Source: Pseudomonadota bacterium | GTDB lineage: Bacteria; Desulfobacterota; Desulfovibrionia; Desulfovibrionales; Desulfovibrionaceae | Direction of reading: 5' to 3' | Length of the DNA: 14,956 nt | NCBI GenBank assembly: GCA_023411815.1 | Contig: JAEYOJ010000022.1 | Coordinates: 1 to 14,956, forward strand | In this document: positions 7,045 through 14,320 of the stretch, piece by piece | How positions within the stretch are numbered: position 1 is the first letter of the stretch | How the letters are laid out: each line of letters begins with the position of its first letter | Translations under genes and position numbers: made by a program | The notes under the pieces: model-generated | What the model saw: only the letters and a program-made list of their open reading frames with translations | Database searches by the model: none | Told to the model about the DNA's origin: nothing

Positions 7045-8514
7045 ATGGTAGTCAGGGAAAAGAGGAAATTGCTTGGACTCTGCGTTCTGCTCGTCGCGCT
7101 CGCGGCGTTATGGGCCTGTGCGCCGGATGAGCCGCAAATGGTGCAGCCCGTGCAGATACCCGACGGCACGATCGATCCGACGTTGTGGGGCAAGGCCTAC
7201 CCGGTGGAGTACAACCTCTGGAAACAGACCGAGGAGCCCACGCCTCCAGGCAAGAGCAAGTACAAGATGGGCTTCGACGCGGACAGGATCACCTACGATA
7301 AGCTGTCCATGTACCCGTACATGGCCCTGCTGTTCAACGGCTGGGGCTTCGGCATCGAATACAACGAGCCCAGGGGGCACGCCTACATGGTCCGCGACCA
7401 GCTCGACATCGACGCCAAGCGCGTGGGCGCGGGCGGCGTGTGCCTGAGCTGCAAAAGCCCCTATGCGCCGATGCTCGAAGAGCAGATGGGCGTCGACTAC
7501 TACATGAAGCCTTTCATCGAGGTCGTGAACCAGATCCCCGAGGAGCAACGCGAACTCGGCGTGGCCTGCATCGATTGCCACAACAACAGGGACATGACCC
7601 TGCAGATCTCGCGCGGCTTCACCCTGGTCAAGGCCATGGACTCCATGGGCGCGGACCCCAAGAAGCTCTCGCACCAGGAGATGCGCTCGGCCGTATGCGC
7701 CCAGTGCCACGTGACCTACAACATCACCAAGACGCCCGAAGGCAAGTCCGACGGCATCTACTTCCCCTGGCAGACGAGCAAATGGGGCAACATCAGCGTC
7801 GAGAACATCATCCAGAAGATCCGCAGCGACCCGAACAACAAGGAATGGACCCAGACGGTCACGGGCTTCAAGATGGCCTTCATGCGCCATCCCGAGTTCG
7901 AGCTCTTCTCCAACCAGAGCACGCACTGGCAGGCCGGGGCCTCCTGCGCCGACTGCCATATGCCCTACACCAAGGTCGGCGTGTACAAGGTCTCCGACCA
8001 CCGCGTCATGAGCCCGCTCAAGGCCGACCTGCGCGCCTGCGGCCAGTGCCACGCGGAAAGCACCGACTGGCTCAAGCAGCGCGTCATCAACATTCAGGAC
8101 CGTACCATTTCGCTCATGCTCCGCGCCGGATACGGCACGGCCACGGCGGCCAAGCTCTTCGAACTGGCCCACAACTCCCAGAAGCAGGGCAATCAGTTCG
8201 ACCAGACGCTCTACGACCAGGCCAAGGAGTTCTACGAGCAGGCCTTCTACCGCCAGCTGTTCATCGGCGCCGAGAACTCCGTCGGCTTCCACAACCCGGC
8301 GGAGACCCTGCGCATCCTGGGCGATTCCGTGGCCTTCGCGGGCAAGTCCGAGGCCCTGCTGCGCCAGATGCTGGCCCAGGGCGGCGTGCAGGTTCCGGCG
8401 ACCATCGACCTGGAACTGGCCAAGTACGTTGACGAGCGCGGCGAGAAGAAGCTCATGGGCAAGCCCGAGCAGGAGATCAAGGACCCCTTCGGCATCCAGT
8501 CCGCCTTTCATTAA
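7045..8514 (+). CDS. nrfA: NrfA, pentaheme cytochrome c nitrite reductase
   Basis: NrfA catalyses six-electron reduction of nitrite to ammonium in the periplasm. The 489-residue product has the diagnostic CxxCK site of the catalytic heme (C133LSCK137) and four CxxCH sites (C175-H179, C218-H222, C301-H305, C332-H336). Tyr225 and His282 match the active-site Tyr216 and His264 of E. coli NrfA. The signal peptide ends in ALWAC25, a possible though atypical lipobox, so the enzyme may be lipid-anchored. The residues that hold the calcium ion in E. coli (Glu215, Lys261, Gln263) correspond here to Thr224, Phe279 and Arg281, suggesting a calcium-independent variant. GGGAGGAG at 7033-7040 sets the start. 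It forms an operon with nrfH. Confidence 0.97.
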   Translation: MVVREKRKLLGLCVLLVALAALWACAPDEPQMVQPVQIPDGTIDPTLWGKAYPVEYNLWKQTEEPTPPGKSKYKMGFDADRITYDKLSMYPYMALLFNGWGFGIEYNEPRGHAYMVRDQLDIDAKRVGAGGVCLSCKSPYAPMLEEQMGVDYYMKPFIEVVNQIPEEQRELGVACIDCHNNRDMTLQISRGFTLVKAMDSMGADPKKLSHQEMRSAVCAQCHVTYNITKTPEGKSDGIYFPWQTSKWGNISVENIIQKIRSDPNNKEWTQTVTGFKMAFMRHPEFELFSNQSTHWQAGASCADCHMPYTKVGVYKVSDHRVMSPLKADLRACGQCHAESTDWLKQRVINIQDRTISLMLRAGYGTATAAKLFELAHNSQKQGNQFDQTLYDQAKEFYEQAFYRQLFIGAENSVGFHNPAETLRILGDSVAFAGKSEALLRQMLAQGGVQVPATIDLELAKYVDERGEKKLMGKPEQEIKDPFGIQSAFH

Positions 8515-8531
8515 CGCACAGCGCACGGAAA

Positions 8532-8558
8532 CCGGGAGAGGGCGCCGCCCTCTCCCGG
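8532..8558. repeat. Perfect palindrome A (outer left) of a four-hairpin cluster
   Basis: Twelve-base arms CCGGGAGAGGGC and GCCCTCTCCCGG flank a 3-base loop, 17 bases after the nrfA stop. It may terminate nrfHA although no T tract follows. Its core GAGAGGG recurs in the outer right palindrome. Confidence 0.85.
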
Positions 8559-8570
8559 ACCCTCACCCGG

Positions 8571-8589
8571 CAGGGGAATAATTCCCCTG
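8571..8589. repeat. Perfect palindrome B (inner left) of the cluster
   Basis: Arms CAGGGGAAT and ATTCCCCTG are separated by a single base. The CAGGGG/CCCCTG arm ends are shared with the inner right palindrome. Confidence 0.85.
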
Positions 8590-8630
8590 CACCCCTCATT
8601 TCATGATGCTTTGCAAATGGCTTCGCGGGT

Positions 8631-8652
8631 CCAGGGGGCCGTCGCCCCCTGG
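8631..8652. repeat. Perfect palindrome B' (inner right) of the cluster
   Basis: Nine-base arms CCAGGGGGC and GCCCCCTGG flank a CGTC loop. It is similar to the inner left palindrome, 41 bases away. Confidence 0.85.
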
Positions 8653-8663
8653 TGGGGAGAAGT

Positions 8664-8690
8664 CTTGAGAGGGGCGACGCCCCTCTCAAG
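8664..8690. repeat. Perfect palindrome A' (outer right) of the cluster
   Basis: Thirteen-base arms CTTGAGAGGGGCG and CGCCCCTCTCAAG are separated by one base. It ends 22 bases after the stop of the minus-strand phosphoribosyltransferase gene and may terminate it. It resembles the outer left palindrome. Confidence 0.85.
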
Positions 8691-8712
8691 TTCGCCCGCG
8701 AGCCGTAAGAGC

Positions 8713-9369
8713 TCAGGCCGCCTTGCTTTGCCTGGCCTTGCGCAGCAGATCCAGGACCTCCTGGTCGCTGGTCTGGGCGAAGTCGCGGTACCAGGCCCCC
8801 ACGCCGCCGAAGTGCGTGGGCACGTCCAGGCAGAGCACCTCGTCGGCCTCGGCGGACAGGATGTGGCAGGCCTCGGCCGAGCCCGTGGGCACAGCCACGA
8901 CGACCTTCCTGGGTTTCTTGACCTTGACCGCCAGCACCGCCGCGCGCATGGTCGCGCCCGTGGCCAGTCCGTCGTCAACCAGGATGATCGTCTTGCCGGC
9001 GATGTCCGGCTCAACCTCGTCGCCGCGGTACAGCGACTCGCGGCGCTCCAGTTCGCGCTGCTCGCGGGCGGCGACCGCGGCCAGGGCCTCGGTGGTCACG
9101 CCCATCTGGCGCAGCGCGTAATCGTTGATGACCCGCACCCCGCCCGTGGCGATGGCGCCCATGGCGAACTCCTCGTTGTCGGGCGCGCCGAGCTTGCGCA
9201 CCAGGAACACGTCCAGCGGCGCGCCAAGGGTCTCGGCGACCTCGTAGGCCACGGGCACCCCGCCCCGAGGCAGAGCCAGGACGAGCACGTCCGGCTTGCT
9301 CCTGTACTGGCCCAGCCGTTCGGCCAGCTTCCTTCCCGCGTCTGTCCTGTCATCGAAGACCATGGCCAT
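8713..9369 (-). CDS. Type I phosphoribosyltransferase-domain protein
   Basis: This is a 218-residue soluble protein with the PRTase fold. The PRPP-binding loop IILVDDGLATGATM (about residues 128-141) has the two acidic residues and the TGAT phosphate clamp. The upstream LALPRGGVPVA block (about 31-41) and the GAPDNEEFAMGAIA block are typical of the stand-alone phosphoribosyltransferase family often found beside dienelactone hydrolase or erythromycin esterase genes in stress loci. The substrate base cannot be named. GGGGAGG at 9374-9380 lies 4 bases before the ATG at 9369; a longer reading to 9417 would put that site inside the coding region. Its neighbours do not form a recognisable pathway with it. 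Confidence 0.88.
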   Translation of the reverse strand: MAMVFDDRTDAGRKLAERLGQYRSKPDVLVLALPRGGVPVAYEVAETLGAPLDVFLVRKLGAPDNEEFAMGAIATGGVRVINDYALRQMGVTTEALAAVAAREQRELERRESLYRGDEVEPDIAGKTIILVDDGLATGATMRAAVLAVKVKKPRKVVVAVPTGSAEACHILSAEADEVLCLDVPTHFGGVGAWYRDFAQTSDQEVLDLLRKARQSKAA

Positions 9370-9495
9370 GCTGCCTCCCCAGCCGACCGGCACGGCCGGC
9401 GCATGTTTTCGCGCCACAATAGCACAGGAAGTCGCCCACGCAACCGGAGCGTAGAGATCGACGGCAGGTGATGGGCCGCCAAGTCGGAAAGGAAT

Positions 9496-9513
9496 GCTCG
9501 CCTTCGGGCGAGC
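9496..9513 (-). terminator. Possible terminator after the DUF202 gene
   Basis: Seven-base arms GCTCGCC and GGCGAGC with a 4-base loop (CGAA on the minus strand) are followed on the minus strand by ATTCCTTTCC, a weak T-rich tail. It lies 15 bases beyond the DUF202 stop. Confidence 0.5.
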
Positions 9514-9527
9514 AGCAAACAGTGAGA

Positions 9528-9884
9528 TTAATCCACGAGCCTGGAGATCTCAGGTCGCTCGCGCTTTAGTTCGTGCAGCCTGGCGTCGTTGCGATGCAGG
9601 TGGATGAAGGCGCGGACCACGAGATATGCGCCGGTGATAATGAGCAGGACACTGAGAACCAGCACCGGAACGAACAGCCAGAGAACCTTGCCGGGGTCGT
9701 AATGGCGCGAGGAGGCCACGAGCAGGCCGAGCACGGACAAGGGCAGGGCCAGCAGGGCGATGCCCGTGCGCATGACCGCCAGCCAGGTGCGTTTCTCGGC
9801 CAGGATGAGCCGCGCCTCGGCGCCTGGAGTCATGTGCCGCGCATGGTCGCTGGATGTGCGGGATGAGCGGGATGTCTTGGGCAT
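9528..9884 (-). CDS. DUF202/YidH-family membrane protein
   Basis: This is a 118-residue inner-membrane protein. LAEKRTWLAVMRTGIALLA (residues 28-46) is the hallmark of the DUF202 family (YidH-like), with the conserved E-x-R-T and R-T pairs at the edge of the first membrane helix. A second helix spans about 67-90 (WLFVPVLVLSVLLIITGAYLVV), and the C-terminus is charged. The family's biochemical function is not established. No good ribosome-binding site is visible before the ATG at 9884 or before the in-frame ATG at 9833, so the start is uncertain. It follows the YibE/F gene by 72 bases on the same strand, so the two may be co-transcribed. Confidence 0.85.
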   Translation of the reverse strand: MPKTSRSSRTSSDHARHMTPGAEARLILAEKRTWLAVMRTGIALLALPLSVLGLLVASSRHYDPGKVLWLFVPVLVLSVLLIITGAYLVVRAFIHLHRNDARLHELKRERPEISRLVD

Positions 9885-9956
9885 GTTGAAGTGTAGGGCA
9901 TTTTCAGGCGTTCTGCCATGGTCGAACCCAAAACTGCCGAACCTGACGTTTGACCG

Positions 9957-11126
9957 CTAGATGTTGTGGCTCACAACATCCACGGAACGCAAATGTGGCG
10001 CTTGGCGCACATGGAGCAGCGCCCCGGCCAGGGCCGTGAAGGGGGCCACGGCGACCAGCCCGAAGGAGCCCACCAGGGTCTTGAGGATCTCGGCGGATAC
10101 GAACACGAGGTTGAAGATGTTCTCCAAAGGTATGCCCTGGGCCATGAAGGCCATGAGCAGGGTGATGTAGCCGCCGGAGTAGGCGAACAGGAGCGTGGTG
10201 GTCATGGTCCCGACCACGGCTCGGCCCACGGACAGTCCCGAGGCGAGGATTTCGCGGCGGGTCAGGTCCGGCCGCCTGCAGGCCAGCTCGTTCTGGCTGG
10301 CGGCAACGTCCATGGCCAGGTCCATGACCGCGCCCGAGGCGGCCAGGAACACGGCGGCGATGTAGATGCGCGTGAGGTTCAGGTGTCCGAAGCCCGAGTA
10401 GAGCAGGGTTTCCGAGAACGGCATGACCGCGCCGTGGATCTTGAGCCTGGCCGTGAAGGCGAAGGCCAGGACGCAACAGGTGGCTATGCCCAGGAACGCG
10501 CCCAGGAAGGCCGTCAGACCCATGCGCGTCGCGCCGGCCACGAGGAATATGATGACCGCCGTGAGCAGGGCCGTGAGTCCCAGGCTGACCAGGACCGGGT
10601 CATGGCCCAGGAGAAGGGCGGGTATGAGCAGCTTCCAGATGGCCACGGCGGCGAAGAGGAAGGACAGCAGGGCCTTGAGCCCGGTCCAGCCCGCGAAGGC
10701 CGTCAGCAGTAGGGCGAACAGGCCCAGCAGGAGCAGTTCGGTGTCCAGGCGGTAGTGGTCCTGGGCCACGGCGCGCACGACGGCCCCGCCTTCGTCGAGG
10801 GTCAGCACCACCAGGGCCGTGTCGCCGACCTGGAAGATCTTGTCCATGTCCAGCTTGCCGAGCAGCTCGTTGTGGGCCTCGACCACGCTTCCGGCATGGC
10901 TGCCCTCCAGCAGGCGCAATTCCACGGCCTGGAAGCCCGCCTTGACGATGCCGAACTGCTGCACGCGCGAGCTGTCCACGGCCACGACCTCGCCGCGCAC
11001 GCGTTCGGACGGTCCCTGCAGGCGGCCGTGGAAGCCCGTGGGCAGAAGGAGCAGGACGGCTGTCAGGGCCAGAAAGGTCAGGGCCAGGAGCATGTCGCGT
11101 TTACAGTCGATGCGTGGGAAAAGCAT
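9957..11126 (-). CDS. YibE/F-family multispanning membrane protein
   Basis: The 389-residue product has one N-terminal membrane helix (about 11-30), an extracytoplasmic beta-rich domain (about 35-125, with VRGEVVAVD and FQVGDTALVVL) and then about seven membrane helices. Motifs such as GASGAVMDLAMDVA-like AASGAVMDLAMDVAAS and SGGYITLLMAF near the C-terminus are typical of the YibE/F family, proposed to be transporters but without a confirmed substrate. The ATG at 11126 has AGGA about 10 bases upstream. An extension to 11297 is open but runs through a 43-base palindrome and is proline/arginine-rich, so it is rejected. The gene lies downstream of phoA on the same strand, separated by strong hairpins. 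Confidence 0.9.
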   Translation of the reverse strand: MLFPRIDCKRDMLLALTFLALTAVLLLLPTGFHGRLQGPSERVRGEVVAVDSSRVQQFGIVKAGFQAVELRLLEGSHAGSVVEAHNELLGKLDMDKIFQVGDTALVVLTLDEGGAVVRAVAQDHYRLDTELLLLGLFALLLTAFAGWTGLKALLSFLFAAVAIWKLLIPALLLGHDPVLVSLGLTALLTAVIIFLVAGATRMGLTAFLGAFLGIATCCVLAFAFTARLKIHGAVMPFSETLLYSGFGHLNLTRIYIAAVFLAASGAVMDLAMDVAASQNELACRRPDLTRREILASGLSVGRAVVGTMTTTLLFAYSGGYITLLMAFMAQGIPLENIFNLVFVSAEILKTLVGSFGLVAVAPFTALAGALLHVRQAPHLRSVDVVSHNI

Positions 11127-11226
11127 GGCTTCGTATCCTGTGCTGAAATTCGTGGGACTGCAGAATCTTGAGGAGGGCGGAGCTCTCCTCGAACTCCTCC
11201 CGCCAGGTGTGCGATCCCCTGGACCC

Positions 11227-11269
11227 CCTATTCCGATCCGGCCGGTGGAACCGGCCGGATCGGAATAGG
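11227..11269. repeat. Long perfect palindrome between phoA and the YibE/F gene
   Basis: Two 20-base perfectly complementary arms (11227-11246 and 11250-11269) flank a 3-base loop. The arms begin CCTATTCCGATCC and end GGATCGGAATAGG. No T tract follows on either strand. It most likely ends the phoA transcript or blocks read-through into the YibE/F gene. Confidence 0.85.
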
Positions 11270-11339
11270 CGGGATTTCCGTTTCTGCGCCGAGGCAAAAG
11301 CCGGTCGGCTCATGCAGTTCGCAATTGAACCGCGCGGGC

Positions 11340-11373
11340 CCAGGGGCGCGCCTTGTCTCTGACAAGGCCCTGG
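11340..11373 (-). terminator. Possible hairpin terminator after phoA
   Basis: GCCTTGTC (11350-11357) pairs with GACAAGGC (11361-11368) around a 3-base loop. Outer CCAGGG and CCTGG segments could extend the stem with a bulge. It lies about 55 bases past the phoA stop and has no T tract, so termination is inferred from position. Confidence 0.4.
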
Positions 11374-11424
11374 TGCTGGGGTATGGGAAGAGCAACGCCC
11401 TACCCAGCTCTTGAACGAAACGCT

Positions 11425-12933
11425 CTAATTAGCCTTAGACAGGTAAATGACCTTGGACTTGAGGCCCATGGTCTCGGTCATTTTCAGGAACATGTCCGTG
11501 TTGTCGTAGAAGCCGTTGAACTTCTCGCAGCCGACGCCAATGGCCGTGGTCAGCACGGGCACGCCGGTGTGGGAGTAGGAGGTCCAGCCCAGGCCGGCCT
11601 TCTGGTTCAGGATGTGCGTGGCGGTCACGCTGAAGGGGTTGTAGCCGCCGTAGAGCAGGTATTCCTGTTCGCTCTTGGACTTCTCGTACTCTCCGGCCAG
11701 AGCGCGGGCGAAGGCGTCCTTGAGCGAGGCCAGCTCGTAATCCTTGAGCAGCATGGGATCCTTGGCGTCGCCGGCAGCCTTGAGGCCGAAGTTCTGTTCG
11801 ACCATGGCCAGAGCTTGTTCGAAGCTCGGCTTGGTCGCGGCTTTCAGGAGTGCGTTGAACTTCTGGTCAAAGGCCACGTAGGAGACCTTCTGGCCGTTCA
11901 GGCGGGAGAAGTAGGCCTCGTACTTGGTGCTGGCGAAGCCCAGGGTCAGGCCGCCGGTCTCATGGTCGCCGGTGACGATGATGAGCGTGTCCTTGGGATG
12001 CTTCTTGTAGAACTCGATGGCCTGGGCCACTGCCTCCTCGAAGGCCAGGGTATCCTTGATCGAGCTCAGGGCGTCGTTGGCGTGACAGGCCCAGTCGATC
12101 TTGCCGCCCTCGACCATCATGAAGAAGCCGTTCTTGTTGTCCAAAAGCTCGATGCCCTTGGCGGTCAGGTCGGCCAGGGTGATGTCGCCGGGGACGTTGT
12201 CCAGGGCATAGGCCATGGCGTTTTCGTCCTGCAGGCGGGGATTGACGAAGATCACCTTCCGGCTGCCGGGCTTGAGGGCCTTGAAGCCGGTCGCATCGTT
12301 GACGAAGGTGTAGCCGGCCTTCTTGGCGTTCTCGACGACGTTGACCTTGTCGCCCTGCAGCTTGGACTTCTTGCCGTCCGGGTCCACGAAGCCGCCGCCC
12401 GCGAAGTAGTCGAACCCGCTTTGGGCCAGCTCCAGGCCGATCTCGTAGTAGTTCTTGCGCGTGGGCTGGTGCGCATAGAAAGCGGCCGGAGTCGCGTGGT
12501 CCAGGGACACGCTGGATATGATGCCGACCTTGTAGCCCGCGTCGCGGGCCATTTCGGCGATGGTCTTGACCGGCTTGTTCAGGCCGTCCACGCCCACGCC
12601 GGCGTTGGTGGTCTTGACCCCCGAGGCCATGGCCGTGCCGGCCGCGGCCGAGTCGGTGATGAGCGAGTCGATGGAGTAGGTCGTGGTCATGCCCTGGGCC
12701 GGAAACTCGTTGAAGTTCAGCTTCACGATGCCGGGCTTGTCGAAACCGGCAAGGGAGGCCTTGTACATTTCGGCGGCGTTGCTCTGGGGCAGTCCCATGC
12801 CGTCGCCGATGAACAGGAACACGTACTTGGCCTTGGCGGCCATGGCCTCGGCCGGGCCGAGCACCAGCGCGCCGGCCACGGCCACGGCCAGGAACAGTTT
12901 CGCCAGGAACAGTCTGCGCTTGCGGCAATCCAT
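11425..12933 (-). CDS. phoA: Secreted alkaline phosphatase (PhoA family)
   Basis: This periplasmic phosphomonoesterase releases inorganic phosphate from organic esters. The 502-residue product starts with a Sec signal peptide (positive RKRR, hydrophobic 9-25, probable cleavage after AEAMA-A near 32). Catalytic landmarks are in order: IGDGMG with metal ligand Asp44, TDSAAAGT with nucleophile Ser95, VEGGKIDWACHAND, TGDHETGG and SHTGVPV. The position matching E. coli Asp153 is His147 and that matching Lys328 is Trp (IDW), the pair I know from Vibrio-type enzymes rather than E. coli. AAGGAGA at 12941-12947 sets the ATG; an upstream extension to 13146 would displace the signal peptide. It is transcribed divergently from the superoxide dismutase gene. 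Together with the PiT pair it points to phosphate scavenging, but no Pho box is evident. Confidence 0.95.
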   Translation of the reverse strand: MDCRKRRLFLAKLFLAVAVAGALVLGPAEAMAAKAKYVFLFIGDGMGLPQSNAAEMYKASLAGFDKPGIVKLNFNEFPAQGMTTTYSIDSLITDSAAAGTAMASGVKTTNAGVGVDGLNKPVKTIAEMARDAGYKVGIISSVSLDHATPAAFYAHQPTRKNYYEIGLELAQSGFDYFAGGGFVDPDGKKSKLQGDKVNVVENAKKAGYTFVNDATGFKALKPGSRKVIFVNPRLQDENAMAYALDNVPGDITLADLTAKGIELLDNKNGFFMMVEGGKIDWACHANDALSSIKDTLAFEEAVAQAIEFYKKHPKDTLIIVTGDHETGGLTLGFASTKYEAYFSRLNGQKVSYVAFDQKFNALLKAATKPSFEQALAMVEQNFGLKAAGDAKDPMLLKDYELASLKDAFARALAGEYEKSKSEQEYLLYGGYNPFSVTATHILNQKAGLGWTSYSHTGVPVLTTAIGVGCEKFNGFYDNTDMFLKMTETMGLKSKVIYLSKAN

Positions 12934-13012
12934 GGTGGCTTCTCCTTGTGCGAATAGGGTGGAAAGGGCCCGCTGCGGGCCTTGAGTCCCTTCCCCCGGA
13001 ATGCGTTGCGGG

Positions 13013-13042
13013 AGTATGGCGGATTTACGGCGGGTTTGTGAA
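13013..13042 (-). promoter_or_regulatory. Candidate sigma-70 promoter for phoA
   Basis: On the minus strand, TTCACA (13042-13037) is separated by 18 bases from CATACT (13018-13013), giving 5/6 and 4/6 matches. It would start transcription about 70-75 bases upstream of the phoA ATG, in a leader that contains a GC hairpin at about 12964-12983. Confidence 0.35.
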
Positions 13043-13072
13043 TTCGGAACACACTTCGGACAAGACGGCGGT

Positions 13073-13101
13073 TTGACAGCCCGGCGCGGGCGTGCGAATT
13101 T
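13073..13101 (+). promoter_or_regulatory. Candidate promoter for the superoxide dismutase gene
   Basis: A perfect -35 hexamer TTGACA (13073-13078) is followed after 17 bases by a weak -10, GAATTT (13096-13101). It points toward the dismutase gene 40 bases downstream. The weak -10 makes this tentative. Confidence 0.35.
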
Positions 13102-13140
13102 CGTATGCTGGGAAAACCAGGAACCCGAGCGGAGGTGAAC

Positions 13141-13857
13141 ATGCATACGCAGTCAGCACATTTGAGTCGCAGGCGTTTCCTCCAGACCACGGCGGCGGCC
13201 GCGGCGTTGGCGGGCGTGACCATGGCCGGCTGGACGCCCCTGGTCATGGCCCAGGGTCAGCAGAAGAAGGAAGCTTTCCCCATGCCGCCGCTGCCGTATC
13301 CCGAGAACGCCCTGGAGCCGGTCATCTCGGCCCGCACCGTCTCGTTCCACTACGGCAAGCACACCAAGAAATACTACGACACCACCAACGAGCTGGTGGC
13401 GGGCGGCAAGTACGCGGCCATGCCCCTGGTCGAGGTCATCCGCGCCGCGCATAAGGAAAAGAACAAGAAGCTCTTCGACAACGCGGCCCAGTCCTGGAAC
13501 CACACCTTCTACTGGAATCAGTTCAAGCCGGGCGGCCGCGAGTTCGCGGGCAAGGCCGCCGATGCGATCAAGGCCTCTTTCGGCGGGTACGAGAATTTCC
13601 GCGACAAGTTCGTCAAGGAAGCCGAAGGCCAGTTCGGCAGCGGCTATGCCTGGCTGGTGGACAAGAAGGGCAAGCTGGAGATCGTCACCACGCCCAACGC
13701 CGTGAATCCGCTGGTCAAGGAAGGCAAGCCCCTGCTCACGGTGGACGTCTGGGAGCACGCCTACTACCTGGACTACCAGAACAAGCGCGGCGAGCACGTC
13801 AAGACCGTGCTCGACAAGCTCATCAACTGGCAGGTCGTGGCCCAGAACATGGCCTAG
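13141..13857 (+). CDS. sodB: Tat-exported iron superoxide dismutase
   Basis: This enzyme dismutates superoxide; here it carries a twin-arginine signal (S9-R-R-R-F-L-Q15 followed by an alanine-rich hydrophobic stretch to about residue 38), so it should be folded with its metal in the cytoplasm and exported to the periplasm, as reported for Desulfovibrio vulgaris. The 238-residue product shows the four metal ligands His70, His121, Asp202 and His206 in FHYGKH, WNHTFYW and DVWEHAYY, with gateway residues His74 and Tyr78. Gln117 in AAQSWNH is the iron-type active-site glutamine. GGAGG at 13131-13135 lies 5 bases before the ATG; an in-frame ATG at 13105 is less well supported. It is divergent from phoA and monocistronic. 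Confidence 0.95.
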   Translation: MHTQSAHLSRRRFLQTTAAAAALAGVTMAGWTPLVMAQGQQKKEAFPMPPLPYPENALEPVISARTVSFHYGKHTKKYYDTTNELVAGGKYAAMPLVEVIRAAHKEKNKKLFDNAAQSWNHTFYWNQFKPGGREFAGKAADAIKASFGGYENFRDKFVKEAEGQFGSGYAWLVDKKGKLEIVTTPNAVNPLVKEGKPLLTVDVWEHAYYLDYQNKRGEHVKTVLDKLINWQVVAQNMA

Positions 13858-13864
13858 GCGGACC

Positions 13865-13896
13865 GGAAGGACGCTTGGGAAGGGGTGCGTCCTTCC
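13865..13896 (+). terminator. Probable hairpin terminator after the superoxide dismutase gene
   Basis: Ten-base arms GGAAGGACGC and GCGTCCTTCC flank a 12-base loop, 7 bases after the stop. A second small hairpin GCGGC-CTTC-GCCGC follows at 13900-13913. No T tract follows, so the call rests on stem strength and position. Confidence 0.5.
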
Positions 13897-13984
13897 CGAG
13901 CGGCCTTCGCCGCGAAGAACGGGACGAGCGGAAACCTGCCGTGAAGATGCGGTCGTGGCGGGACGGTGGGAGCATGGTCGTCAA

Positions 13985-14281
13985 GTGATCTGGAAAGTCG
14001 GCACACGCGCGACACTGGCGCTCTCGGCCATGGCCGCCCTGGCGGTTCTGCTCTGGACGGCAGGCTGCATGCAGCCCATCCAGGGCAGGACCTACGACGA
14101 GGTCGTGGCCGAACTTGGCCCGCCCCATGCCTGCGACGAGAAGTCCGACGGCCGCACCTACTGCTCCTGGATCACGGAGAGCAACCCGAACATCAACTGG
14201 GAGTACCACCAGGTCATGCTCTTCGACGCCAAGGGCAGGTTGGTGAAGTCCTATCCGCAAAGTCGCTTCAAGGCAAAATAG
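13985..14281 (+). CDS. Small lipoprotein, SmpA/BamE-like in its N-terminal pattern
   Basis: The 98-residue product has a lipoprotein signal: a short basic start (IWKVGTRA), a hydrophobic core and TAGC, so the mature protein begins at a lipidated cysteine. The mature part starts with QGRTYDEVVAELGPPHAC, resembling the G-x-T-x-x-x-V-x-x-x-LGxP segment of SmpA/OmlA (BamE-like) small lipoproteins, and includes two further cysteines. Its role is unknown. The start is unclear: the GTG at 13985 gives the most typical signal peptide, while a GTG at 13955 adds ten residues. A ribosome-binding-like GGTGGGAG sits before an ATG at 13974, which opens only a four-codon frame (MVVK) whose TGA overlaps the GTG, suggesting translational coupling or a small frameshift. 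Confidence 0.7.
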   Translation: MIWKVGTRATLALSAMAALAVLLWTAGCMQPIQGRTYDEVVAELGPPHACDEKSDGRTYCSWITESNPNINWEYHQVMLFDAKGRLVKSYPQSRFKAK

Positions 14282-14320
14282 GACGCTGAATGCGAGAATG
14301 CGGGAACCATTTTCCAAGCC

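Noticed and set aside
8532..8690. CRISPR-like repeat array
   Set aside because: The four palindromes differ in sequence and spacing and lack identical direct repeats with unique spacers.
9957..11297. Longer 446-residue YibE/F start at 11297
   Set aside because: The added 57 residues run through the 43-base palindrome, are rich in Pro, Arg and Gly, and lack homology-like character; the ATG at 11126 gives a normal membrane N-terminus.
12934..13140. Pho box upstream of phoA
   Set aside because: No pair of CTGTCA-like 11-base direct repeats could be recognised in the divergent region.
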